Positions 33,611 to 45,983 of a stretch of 64,000 bases of DNA are shown here, one piece after another. The stretch is taken from the NCBI GenBank assembly GCA_900095095.1, contig FMBT01000331.1, forward strand, positions 186,001 to 250,000, given 5' to 3'. The notes beneath the pieces were generated by a model that was not told where the DNA came from, ran no database searches, and saw only the letters and a program-made list of their open reading frames with translations. Within the stretch, counting starts at the first letter, position 1. Each line of letters begins with the position of its first letter. The DNA is from Fragilariopsis cylindrus CCMP1102. Taxonomy: Eukaryota > Bacillariophyta > Bacillariophyceae > Bacillariales > Bacillariaceae. Position numbers and translations under genes: made by a program.

Positions 33611-36600
33611 ATGAGTCCCGCTATTAGTACACGTACTGCTTTTTCCTCCTCCTCATCCTCCGCCGCCGCCACCGTTGTTGTTGCTGTTGCATTGTCATCA
33701 TTATTATTATTAACACAACTATCAAGTAGTGTTGTTTTGGCGGATGGTTCATTTCAAAGTGGACCAAATAGTGGTGCAATATATGCAGGGGGATTAGATT
33801 ATATTGGTAATTCTATATATATAACTGGTATAACATACGATTACAGTTCAGAGGTAGCAAAAAAATCGTCCTGTTTTGTATCAAAAATGGATGCAACAAA
33901 ATTACAAAATCATAAAGAAGCGATATCATCACGTATTGGTAGTGGTGATGTAATGGAAGCATGTCATGGTATTTCATTATTACATGATCCATTAATTCCT
34001 ATATCAGGGGAATATAAACCATTTATGGTGGCCGGTACATCAGATCCTGGTGGTGTATATGGTTCAGTTGAAGAAGTACCATCTGGATTTTTAATGGCAC
34101 TCGATCCTTCATCAGATACAGAAGATTTTAAGATTGAAGCAGGATTATCTTTTGATGATGCTGGAGGAACGAATACTGTATCATATCCCGTCAGTATATT
34201 ATATGAATACAATACACGTGCCACTCAGGAAGAGATGATGGATGTAGAACGTCGTGTTGGACAAATTTTTATTGCAAGTTTAAGTAGTGTTGATTTAAAT
34301 TTATCATCGGATCATGAACAAGTACTTCAGGCGGCCCAAAAAAAAGGACAACCAGATCAACCAAATTGGATGAAATTTCGTAAATATGGCAAATCATTTG
34401 AAATGACAATCAATAGATTAACTACCCAACCTGACGACGATGGAATTGGTATTAAAATTGAAGAAGATTGGACAAAAACATATCCAATTGATATTGATCC
34501 AAATACAGGTGAAAAACCAGATGTATATTTAGGTGGTATGATATATAAAAAGATCATTGATCATCCAGGAACATCTGATGGTACATGGTTAGCAGATTTA
34601 GGCCTAGGTGGTGTTGGATCAATTGATGAAATATTAATTGTTGCTGGATCAACACGTGGTATGGGTATTGGATACGGTGATGCGACAGGTGATGATGAAG
34701 ATGGATTTATTTCTATTGTTTCTACAGTAAATGGCAGGCTTATTAATGAAGATGGTAATACATCCAACAAGAGGATTGGTACAGATGAAACTGATTTGAT
34801 ATTAGGTATTTGTGATGATCCAACTAATCCAAATGCATTCTATATCGTTGGTACGACTGCTGCAAAACCATCTGAAGGAATGGGTGGTAGAGTGGCGAGG
34901 ACTGTTGTTGTGACTGATGATGAGAGTTTACATGGATATATACAAAAAATTCAATTGGATACATTAGAAAAAATATGGGGTGCTCAGTGGGGTGCTAATC
35001 ATATGGGTGATAGAATGGAAAATAATAGTGGTGATGATAATTTTGGTGACGGTGAATTTGGTGAAGGTAGTAGACCAACTTTAACGGCTGGAATGGGCTG
35101 TCACGTTCTTAAAGATGGTAGTGTTTATGTTGCTGGGATTGTTGAAGATGGTGCACATATTAAAATGGATGAACGACATCGATCTACTCATAAAGGTGAT
35201 TCTATTGTAGCTGGTAAATTTGATGGCGAATCTGGACAAGTACAATGGATAACACAATTCGGATCGGATGATGGACATGAACAATTAGCACAATATAGTT
35301 CTGGTATTGCTGTTGATGAAAATGAAAATTTGATTTTGTATGGTGATACAACTGGATCGATGTATCGATCACGTTCTGATAGTAGTGATGGTTCATCTGA
35401 TATTTTCTTAACAACATTATCAAAAGAAGATGGTAGTCATCATACAATTGGTATGCCTGATGATGGTACAATTGCATTTGAAGATGAAAAATTTGCCGGT
35501 CTTGGTAGCGATTACAGTGGACTGTCCGGTGAAGAAAAGTGGAAGATGTATGAAGATGGTGATTGGGAAGGAGGTTCGAATGAGGGTAGTTTTGGAGAAA
35601 GAAACCGAGATGATGATCACTTCTTCATGGGTGGGCATCTTGGCGATGGTGATGGTAAAGGTGGAGATCATGATTATGGGGGATATGGTCCAAATGGTGA
35701 TGGATATGGTAGAGGATATAATAATGGACGATTCGGTATCCAATCAGGACCTAAATTAGGATCGACATTTGCTGGTGGAATGGCATACAATGCCGATGAA
35801 GATAGTGGTAAGTTATGAAAAAGAGTTTACATTTATGAGTACACGCAATTGGCACCTGTATCGGTGTGACGGGAGAGCATACTATTTACTGCTGCATCTT
35901 GCTCATCCAGTATCTATCTGTCTTCTATTGTTATACTTCTACTCTCCGCTTTAATAATAAATAACGATACATAATATAATATTCTGAAGTGTACTTGACC
36001 GGAATTTCATACGACGATTCGAATTCGCAATCAAATTGTATTCTAACGAAACTTCCTTTGGCGGGAGGTACCACCGAAGAATGGTCCGAAGCTACGGAAA
36101 GAACATTTGGAAGCTCTGATGTTATTGAATCCTGTAGCAGTATTGCACTCCATCGATATGGTGAAGTTGTTACAGTGGGTAATGGTAACAGCGGTAGCTC
36201 TTTAACGAAGGATAGTAGTTTGAATCTAGGTGGAGGATTCGCAATGGCGATCGACCGGAACAATCTTGGTCAAATCGATGCAACACCGTTAGTAACAAGA
36301 ACGCCCGACGATAAGATCCAATATCCCATTTCCGTCGTAAGTGATGGAGATGATTTGTACGTCGTGTCATTAACGACAACGGATAGCGAATATTCCAGAG
36401 AATTTAAACAGTTGATGTCGAATGGTGGTGACTACGGAGGTTTTTCTCCGAATTTTATCAATATGCAAGTATATGGCAGTAGTCTCGACATGACAGTTAC
36501 TAAGATAACACTTAAAGAACAGTTAATCGACGGTATCCCTGATGGAGAAATAACATTCACCACTGCTTGGAGCAAGGAATTTCCCGTATCTCCAGATGGT

Positions 36601-37976
36601 GATGGCTCCGGAATAATCCCCCATGTGTTCCTTGGTGGTGCTATCGTAAAGAAAAACCTAGGATACTTAGCTATTGCGGGCAGTACTCGTGGATTAGGTG
36701 AAGGATATGGCGCCGCGGTCGGTAGTGACGAAGACGGCTTTATAACTTTGCTCGATTTACAGACGGGAGAACTATCTGACGAAGTGGATCGAAATAATAT
36801 CCGAGAGGGTTCGGCGGAAGATGATATCGTTCTTGGGATCTGTCACGATCCTGCTGATGACGGCTCGTTTTACGTCGTAGGAGGAACGAAAGGAGTTATT
36901 GGAACACCAGGTACTACGAAGGATGTTCCTGAAGGATCGCTTCAAGCATTTATACGTAAAGTTGATGCCTATACTCTTGCCGAAATGTGGACGATACAAT
37001 GGGGTGCAATTAATAAGAACGGAGCATTGCAATCCTCACCCACTGTTGCAAAGGCATATGACTGTGCTGTTTCGGACGATGTTGTGTATGTAGCCGGTGT
37101 TGTAGATAACAATGCCGAGATAGTTAAAGGAGATTCTCCTCGTATGGCTCAAGGTGGAGACGATATTTGGGTTGGTGCAGTTAACGTGCAAGGGTGAGTA
37201 AAATTCTAAAGGAAAATGCATCGAGTATACCAGAATTAGACACGTCTCTTATAAAACGGATGCAAGTCTCTGACATAAATTTCGTGTTTGTTACTATTGT
37301 TTGTTTCTACAGAGGTGATGTGAAGTGGTTACGGCAAGCAGGTTCCCCTGGCAATGATCATATTGCTCCTCATGGAGGTTTGGCTATCAGCAAGAACGGT
37401 AATGTGATTGTCTTTGGTGACACAAATGGTGCATTCTATAGAGAACGTTCAGAATCCAGTACGAGTGATATGTTTGTCATGGAATTTGGTAAAAATGGTC
37501 TGCACAAACGTCACGTACGTGCTCCAATGAGAGACAATACACTAGCAACTGCTCCACCTGTAACTGCTCCACCTGCTGCTGCACCCGAGCCTACTGCTGG
37601 TCCTCCGACGGTCAAGGTGGAACCTGTCCAACTCGTGCCTGATTCTACCAACAGTAAAAGCGCTAAGGAGCCTGCAGCTAGTGGAAGTGAAGATAATAAG
37701 ATATCCACAGGAGCTCTTGCTAGTCTTCTTATTGCCGTTATCCTGCTACTGATTGCCCCCCTTTCATATTTCGTTTATCGCCGACTTGGATGTCGTCGTT
37801 CGAAAAAGACTATCGACATTGATGATAGTTATGGTCCGGATGGTTTGGTTGCAAACAAGAGTAGCAGTTACAGGGATCAGCCGCCACAGTCGGCATTTTC
37901 TAACGGAGGTTATGGGGATGATCCTCTTGGTGGATACTCAAGCAATCTAAAAGATAATGGAAAGCACGTAATTTAA
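33611..37976 (+). CDS. Giant surface protein B: two-module paralogue of A with C-terminal membrane anchor
   Basis: Three exons: 33611-35807, 35990-37193 and 37313-37976. The introns (182 and 119 nt; donors GTAAGT and GTGAGT) restore a 1354-residue frame. The signal peptide (SSLLLLTQLSSSVVLA) precedes FQSGPNSGAIYAGG, nearly the same as A's first module. Shared landmarks include GSTRGMGIGYGDATGDDEDG, LGICDDPTNPNAFYIVG, GDTTGSMYRSRS and NDHIAPHGG. A Gly/Asp/His-rich linker (about 35550-35740) separates the modules. Splicing at 35807/35990 rebuilds VYLTGISYDD, the same strand as YITGITYDY in module 1. After Ala/Pro-rich sequence (about 37540-37620), the anchor (LASLLIAVILLLIAPLSYFV) leads to a short Gly/Ser-rich tail. 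It diverges from A. Confidence 0.8.
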
Positions 37977-38538
37977 AAAATAAGTTAGTTGTGCTGGTCC
38001 TTCAGTTAGCGCAAAATGAATGTAAATAAAAGTATAAAACTGCATAACTCGCAATACATATCATATATAAATCATTACAGAAGGTAACAATAATAATTAC
38101 TTGAAATACTGTACATGGCATATTTATCTAAAATGATCTTAACTAGTAAACCATATGTTAAGTTAGCTAGCGAGGGAGAATTAATTCCTAGGAGAAGGTT
38201 TGAATAATGATTCCCAACTATTTTATTAATATGTGTAAGGAACACAAATTACTAGCCCAGAATCTGTACTATTTTTGTTTTATGTATTTATTGTACAGTA
38301 AATTATATTATATATACGTCATATGTATACAAAATGAAGCCAATGTCTAATGCATATTATGATACTTCGTGAAGATATAAGATGCGCTTTTTTTCTTCTT
38401 CTTCGTCATCGGTAGTCTTTTTTTAGTTTTTCCGATCTCCAATTCCGTAACAAGAATCCGAAGCGCTTGCTTTGCTGACCGTGTGTCGCCTATTATCGTC
38501 CAAACACCATCGAAGTAAATCATAGATTTCTAATATTT
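37977..38538. other. Convergent 3' intergenic region
   Basis: About 560 bp of AT-rich sequence between the 3' ends of protein B (plus) and the glycosyltransferase (minus). No gene seen. Confidence 0.45.
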
Positions 38539-40908
38539 CTAGTTCGAATCGACCAACGGGAGGAAGTCGTTTTCGTCGTGATTATTCGTCTCCTCGTTTT
38601 TGCTACCAGAGTCTTCGTTTCGTTTTTCTAATTCGGCTTGATAATGCTTCATTCGACTGACGACGCCACCAAGATATCCGGATTCCATCATAAAATCAGG
38701 ATTTATGAGTAATACTTCTGCTGATTCCAATTCTGGTACGGTCGAAAGTGATCCATCCATGCATCCAACCGGTCATGCTCATATAGGTTGGCTTTCCATG
38801 CTCGTTTTGAGATAAAGAAGATCGGTTCGATACTTCTGTATAAATGGATATATCATATCCATCATCTCCTTGGTAGAAAGCGGTATTGACGACTGATTCG
38901 AACGGCCAACGATCTTCATGATCACTACCGACTGAACCACTACCATCCGGTGCTTTTCCACGCCTTTGGATTGCTAATGAAATTGTTTCTCGGAAATCGA
39001 CTATATCGCTCACTTTAGAATAATCCATATACGTCCATGAAAAATACGTACCGGCGTCCATATCAGCGTCAAATATTTGAGGTAAAACAAATATACGATT
39101 TGTTTTACGGGCAATAGCAATTAGAATGGCTAAAGTCCATCGTAAGACAACTTTGTCATGGTATCGGTTCTGATGCGCTACTGAATAAAAGTTACTTCGT
39201 AGCTCACCATCCAACCAAAGATATTTTCTATAGGATTCACCACTACGTTCGTAATATCCAGCGGAATCGCACCCGGATGTACAGGAGTTCTGTCGTCGTT
39301 TTTATTATGGATGCTGCTGCTGCCGGGATGAGTCTTGAATCCATGATACGCACCTAATTCTTTCGCGATCATTTTTTTACCATGTGGCATTTGTAATGGT
39401 GCGTTGTTTAAAGTGTGAAGAGCTAACATTTGATGGGTCGGCATGGGTCGTTCATCAGCGACAACCTCGTGAGGGGAAAACATTTTTGCTATAAAGGGAT
39501 GTTGAATTGTTGGAGTTTCCGGTGGTCCATCTGGTTCAAATGTACCTCCAAAGTTGTATGTTACGTTATGATAGGTATGTTGGAATAGTCGATGAACTTC
39601 TGCAAGAACCCATTGATCGTGTGTATCCGGTTTCTCTTTTAACACGTCAAGACACACACGGAAGTATTCCTCTGAGTACTCATCTGCCTTAACTGCGTAC
39701 ACACCAATATTGGGTGCATTGTAATTATTTTGATGACCGGAAAAATATATATGCTTGCCTTCGTCGTCAGATTTTTGTTCTTCTTCTTGATTAGTAGTAT
39801 TATTATTATTAGTAGTATGCCGATTTTGAAACTCAATTAGATTTGTTTTCGGTGAACGGATCCACCAAACATCCATTTCGGTAAAGAAAAAATCAATACC
39901 ACGTTTTACTAATTCATGAGAGAGAATAACTTTTGTATTGGCCACAGCATTTTTTAAATTACCGGCATCCGCTTTCCATAAAATAACAGAATATCCATAC
40001 CGGCAGGCTAATTCGACCGATCGTGGATCGAGAGCCACTAAAAAGAAATGCTGGTTCGAAAATCCTACCGTTTCCTCCATCATTTGGAACACATCATGAA
40101 TCATATCTTGTACGTAACTGTAATCAGAAATAGTAAATGCCACCATATTAGTATCTGGTTCCGGAACGATCCGAGGAAATTCACCAGATAACAGTTCATC
40201 CAGTTGTTCCGTGGTACTTTTATTTTGTTCGACAGCTAAATCAAAACAGGTACGATACTCCACGTCCGATACTGTTGGTGGATATAAGTAATTCCTTTCT
40301 TCGATTGCGGAAGATTTGTTGTTGTTGTTGTGGTTGTTATTGTTTCCCATCGTACTATCTTTTTCCAAATATTCAATCCAATCTACAGGTATCTGATCAA
40401 ATGTTTCTACTGACCATTCTTCTTCTTGTATATCTTTGAATGATGGTGGAAATGGATATGATCGATATTTATTTTCTCTTCGAGCTGTCGTAAAACAATC
40501 TAAATTGTACGAAGAACAATCGGTTGCTAATCTCCAATGCGGGAGCTGTGTTTGTGTTTGTTCGTTATCATCATGCACCACCGTCGTCGTTGATCTCATT
40601 CGCAAAGAATGTTGTTGTTGCTCCTGATGTTCTTGCTGTGTTACAGAATTATTTTCAGAATCAGAATCAACATCAGTACCATCAGTAACATCAGCAACAT
40701 TGTTGTTGTTGTTGTTGTTGTTGTCACCGTATTCAATGATTTGACGAGATACCAATGCAGGTTTGATAGAACGTGATGAAAATAGAATCCCATGAGCGAG
40801 TATAGAAGTAAAAAGTAGAAGGATAAAGAGATTTCCTTTACCACTTTTATTTTTTCTCGTTGTTATTGTTGTTGCTGTTGCTGTTGCGGCACTTCTTGTT
40901 TCGGTCAT
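38539..40908 (-). CDS. GT77-like nucleotide-sugar glycosyltransferase, type II membrane protein
   Basis: A Golgi-type protein with a short cytosolic end, a signal anchor (LFILLLFTSILAHGILF) and a lumenal catalytic domain of the nucleotide-diphospho-sugar transferase family (PF03407). Visible parts are SVELACRYGYSVILWKADAG, ILSHELVKRGIDFFFTEMD with the DxD-like EMDVWW (about residue 343), NAPNIGVYAVKADEYS, DTHDQWVLAEV and a late HGFKTHPG. A C-terminal portion (TNRIFVLPQIFDADMDAG) resembles the conserved segment after the catalytic domain in plant GT77 arabinosyltransferases. The frame breaks near 39215 (fits one missing T in a run) and near 38750, with similarity continuing past both. Likely role: glycosylation of wall or adhesive proteins. 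The sugar is unknown. Confidence 0.78.
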
Positions 40909-41762
40909 CTTATTAGCTATCGTAAGGACTTTTTTGTCGTATTTTCTAAAGGTAGTACCAGACCGTCGGATTCAAACAAAATGTTTCTAACTACTACAGT
41001 AGAGAGAGGGTGAGGTGAGACTACAATAATCTGTTCCTTGTGGTTGCTTCAACGGTACACTACCTAGCTAATAGAATCGTTCTTGAAAGTCCTACAGTTT
41101 CTGTTCTACCCCACGGTTTCACTACTTCTATTCTCGTTCTCCAAAATCCTTCATTCAAATAAATTCACATACTTCTAGAAGTAAAGTTTTTGAAATGTTT
41201 GAATTGAGCACGGGTACGGGCAGGCGCATGTGCTGTCACGCCGCTCGAACGGTAATTTCGTTCACTTAACCCCGAAAATACGGGAAAAAGGAAAACTATT
41301 GTGGCGCGCCATAGGGGCGTCCAAGTATTTGACTGGTCAGTCTTATAAATCCTTATTACGTCCAATCCTTAACATAGCGTAAGTAAAGTAAACAACCGTT
41401 ACGATACTCTTTTTTTCATAGTATTCTTATTTTTAGCAAAATCAGTTAGAAAACAACTCGGGAAAATGAGATCTTATCGCAGAAATCATCGCTCACAAAA
41501 AGTCCAAGAAGTTGAGAAAAAATAAATTCACACAAAAATCATAATTTTTCACTATTGCTTGTTTTGGTACAAATAATACTGCAACGACTATCTACTAACT
41601 AGTACGTCCACAAGAAATTGTGTTTGGAAAAATCACTTTCCTCGTTGGACATATAAATGTTCAAAAGAACACGAACACGAATACTAGCAACGCGAACGAA
41701 CAAACAAACGACGCAATAAAACACCATCAATATACAATACAATCCAATACAATACAAATATC
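40909..41762. promoter_or_regulatory. Divergent intergenic region
   Basis: About 850 bp between the glycosyltransferase (minus) and the fasciclin gene (plus). The last ~120 bp before the FAS1 start are A- and C-rich (ACGAACAAACAAACGACG, then repeated AATACAAT), typical of a 5' leader. No gene seen. Confidence 0.45.
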
Positions 41763-42649
41763 ATGATGTGTTTGTTTTCACGATTAATATTTCTTTTGGT
41801 GTTGTTGATTAGTGCAACACCTTCTACAGCACAGTCTGTACCACCACTTGATGGAGATGGAATTGATACCGGAGATGCATGTCCCCCAACCGTTCCTGTA
41901 ACAGGAACGGATTGCAGTGAATCGATTCCTGCTGGTGCAAGTGAAGTATCATGTATGTACTTTGGATCTCTTCAATGTAATTGTGCCGGTCAAGATAATG
42001 ATGCATCGACTATCGGATGGAATTGTCGTGATTTAAATCCCGATGGTGATGGCAATGTTAATGTAACACCAATAACAACACCAGTTTCATCTCCTGTCGA
42101 AGAACCACCCATTACTGTTCCTAATGAAGAGGAGGAAGATAGCGAAGATGAAAGTAACGACATTTCAGAAGACGTTTCCGATGACGATACTGACGATGTT
42201 GATATTCCTAGTACTGCCATTGCAGCTGGTGTATTTGATACATTAGTCGCAGCATTAGGTGCAGCTGATTTAGTTGATGTATTATCAGGTGAAGGACCAT
42301 TTACTGTATTTGCACCAACTGATGATGCATTTGCTGCTCTTCCTGATGGATTAGTTACATGTTTATTAGAACCAGATAACAAAGGAGCATTAACATCCAT
42401 TTTGACGTATCATGTTGTTAGTGGTGAAATTTTATCAAAGGATTTAGTGAATGGGGCAGCTGTGGAAACTCTTCAAGGAGAAGATGTTACAGTTGATCTA
42501 AGTGATGGTGTTAAGATCAATGAATCCACTGTTGTTGTTACAGCCGACATCATTACTAGTAATGGTGTTATTCATGCTATTGATGCTGTTTTAGTCCCTC
42601 CATCAATTGATGTTCCTGCATTCTTTGAAACTTGTGGTGGTGATGGTGG

Positions 42650-42688
<39 letters not shown>

Positions 42689-45076
42689 CGACGATGACGA
42701 TGACGATGACGATACTGACGATGATATGGAATCACTTGTTGATATACCTAGTACTGCCAATGCAGCTGGTGTTTTCAATACATTAGTTGCTGCATTAGGT
42801 GCAGCTGGTTTAGTTGATGCATTATCAGGTGAAGGACCATTTACTGTATTTGCACCAACTGATGATGCATTTGCTGCATTACCTGAAGAACTTGTTACTT
42901 GTTTATTAGAACCAGATAACAAAGGAGCATTAACATCCATTTTGACGTATCATGTTGTTAGTGGTCAAGTTTTATCAACTGATTTAGAGGATGGTATGAC
43001 AGCAACAACTCTTCAAGGTGAAGACGTTACAGTTGATTTATCGGATGGTGTTATGATCAATGACTCTGAAGTTATTACGGCTGATATCCCTACAACAAAT
43101 GGTGTTATTCATGTTATTGATGCTGTTTTAGTACCATCATCTCTTGATGTTGCTGCATTCCTTGAAACATGCAGTGATTCTGATGACGATACTGACAATA
43201 TCTCATTTCCTCCCGTAATATCCCCGACAACTGCTCCAGCTGCAACTACAACTACACCGGTTAATCCTATTGTGGCAAATTCTCCTACATTGGGGGTTCC
43301 TTCATTTACTCCCGTATCGCCGACGACTGTTCCTGTTCAGACCAATTTACCATCGAAACAGCCCACAAATCCGCCTTCGTTGGCTCCTACTCAAGCCCCA
43401 ACGCAAGCACCAACAGCAGTTCCGTTTAATCCGCCAACTCTGCCTCCAACTTTACAGCCTAGTTTACCACCAACGGTCCCTCCAACGAGGAGTCCAACTG
43501 AACCGCCTACACGCTCACCAGCAAGTGCTCCGATATTACCAGTACCGTCAGTTCCAACTCCACCCACGGTAGCTCCGCCACCACCTAAGGATGATGTGCC
43601 ATATTATCCGTACATAAGGTCAAACTATGATAATACTTATTCTAGGCCTACGACACGTGAACCAACGCCGAAGCCTACACCCAGACCAAGTTTGGTTCCT
43701 ACGCCAAATCCAACTCCACTACCAACGCCCATTCCAACGCACAAGCCATCTCCAATGCCAACTAACAACCCGACTGAACGGCCATCGCCCGTGCCAACGC
43801 ACAAACCAACATTCAGGCCCACAGGTATTCCAACGGAACGACCTACCCCAATTCCAACAGACAGGCCTACGCCCGATCCGACGCCGCAGCCTACATATAA
43901 ACCAACTCCAATGCCAACTTCAAAGCCAAGGTATGTTTTTTTGTCACGTCGTTTTATTTGTTGAGAGCAAGCGAGAGAGAGAGAGAGAATCATATGCTTT
44001 TTCGCCTGAGCACATCACTTACTCATTCTTTATCTCTTTTCCCACTCACAACTCCACTATCATTTCACTCACAATTTCTCTTAAATTTTGTACACTGGTC
44101 TACGTTTCTTCTCGTCGAAATCAATTCAAATCAAATAAGACCTCGCGTACCTGATCCTACTAATAGGCCTTCTAACGGACCAACGAGAATTCCCACGAAT
44201 AATCCAACCGAACGGCCTACGCCTGTTCCTACTAACAGGCCCACCAATTTTCCAACCAGAATTCTAAATCAGCAGACTACGGGACAACCTAATGATAGTA
44301 CATCGAGAAGGCCATCGAGTAGGCCAACGAGAAGGCCATCGAGAAGTCCGACTAGACGGTAAGTTATTTGGTTGTAGTGTATGCTCGCACGACGTTCACT
44401 TCGTTATCTTTAAGAATCACTTAACTGACCTCAAATCTTTGTCCTACTGCAATATTTATTGCAACTTTGTCTTTGATTTGTCTAAATTAATGAAATCGCG
44501 CGAAGACCTACTGATAATAACAATAACAACATGAATAACATGAGCAACAGTAATAGCATGAGCAACAGTAATAGCATGAGCAACAGTAATAGCATGAGCA
44601 ACAGCAATAGCATGAGCAACAGCAATAGCATGAGCAACAGCAATAGCAAGAAGAATAACAATAAGAACATGAACAAAAGTAATAGCAAGAAGAATAACAA
44701 TAATAACAACATGAACAACAACATGAACAACAACATGAACAACAACATGAACAACAACATGAACAACAACATGAACAACAACATGAACAACAACATGAAC
44801 AACAACATGAATAATAATGGTAACCGTGGCATGAATAATAATAATAATGGTAACCGTGGCATGATGAATAATAATAACATGATGAATAATCAGTTTACGA
44901 ACTTTAATAATAGGTTCAATATGTTCAATAATAATAATCAGTTCACGAATTTTAATAATGGGTTCAATAATAACAATAAGTTCACTATGTTCAATAATAA
45001 TAATCAGTTCTTCCCGACTCCTTTATTCATTCCTAGATCCAATGGGAATCATGGCCGTAATGGCGCCATGGGATAG
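41763..45076 (+). CDS. Secreted double-fasciclin (FAS1) protein with Pro/Thr repeats and Asn/Met tail
   Basis: Three exons: 41763-43930, 44140-44358 and 44506-45076. The introns (209 and 147 nt) join in phase to give 985 residues. A signal peptide ([16 protein letters not shown]) and a Cys-rich N-terminal segment ([12 protein letters not shown] ... CNCAG) come first. Two FAS1 domains follow at residues ~146-280 and ~326-463, each with the H1 motif [22 protein letters not shown] and GVIHxIDAVLVP. They are joined by a poly-Asp linker, near-pure GAT/GAC repeats at 42650-42715. A Pro/Thr-rich region (PTP.PTP.P style) continues through exon 2, and exon 3 encodes (NNNM)n-type sequence. FAS1 domains mediate cell or matrix adhesion. 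No C-terminal anchor is visible, so it is probably matrix-bound or secreted. Confidence 0.85.
44535..44815 (+). repeat. Short tandem repeats encoding SNSM and NNNM units
   Basis: Within exon 3 of the FAS1 gene. First come about five 18-nt units of ATGAGCAACAGTAATAGC, then about nine 12-nt units of AACAACATGAAC. Unit length is a multiple of three throughout, so copy-number change would leave the frame intact. Confidence 0.85.
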
Positions 45077-45983
45077 AAAATCATGCAAGAGCAACAATTG
45101 GACTCAAGGAAATACTAAAAGCTTCGTTTTTTTATTAAATTAGACCCAGAAAAATATCTTAAGTTCAATTATCATGTTCTATGTTGAATGTTGTGTATAA
45201 CCAACATTTAAAATAATAATAATAGCGATAATAATGATCACCTACAATGACGACGAAAAGAGTTATGATTCCAATAAGGGCTGTTGTAGAAAGAAGAAGA
45301 AGAAAGAAATTGGCGCGTTCGGATGAATTTGTATTATATAGTTATCAACTAAATATATATATAATAATACGTATTAAAAAATCAACTAATCAAAACATAA
45401 ATAAAAATGTACCATATTACTACTTCAACTATAATATTATGTTGTTTGTTTACAAATCAGCAAAAATAATAATTCTATTCTTGATTATCAGGGGCAACCT
45501 GCTTTTCCTATTGAAGTGTCACTGAGCAGGAACCTGATCATGATGTCATGATACTATTGTCCAATGCTCTGATCATGCTGTCATCATTCATAGTCCTTTT
45601 TTCCTTAAAGTTACTAGCTAGCTAGCTATCTTCAGTACTGTCTGTACAAACTATGTTCAGAAAGCTATCGATCGTACTTTCGCTCAACTGAGAATGTTGA
45701 CGCCCCGCGTAAAAGAGTGCGTAAATAAAAATTGACATTACGCGTGGAAGTACAAAAATTTTGAAGAAAAAAATCGAAAACGACACAAAACCACATTCTA
45801 AATTCGAGATTTACTGACTACAGTACTTTGCACCTTTTGCGCCTTGGTATTATTGCAATGAACTAACTTAAGAATAGTCTAACTAGCTAGCTACTATTGC
45901 TGTTACGTATTTATTTAGAATACACCACAAGAAGCAACCATGACACAACAACAACAACGTCGTTGCTGTATTCCGCTTTTCTT
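45077..45983. other. Intergenic, no gene seen
   Basis: About 900 bp. CTGATCATG.TGTCAT occurs twice near 45535-45590. A 92-codon open frame (45247-45525) is Asn/Lys/Ile-rich and looks like chance. The upstream region of the plastid-targeted gene lies at its right end. Confidence 0.4.

Noticed and set aside
42640-42720. GAT/GAC tract as a CRISPR-like or satellite array
   Set aside because: It is an in-frame poly-Asp linker between FAS1 domains, without spacers.
44482-44880. Minus-strand frame of repeated FMLL/LLLL, looking like a hydrophobic membrane protein
   Set aside because: It is the antisense of the AACAACATG repeats in exon 3 of the FAS1 gene, whose plus-strand splice phases are consistent.
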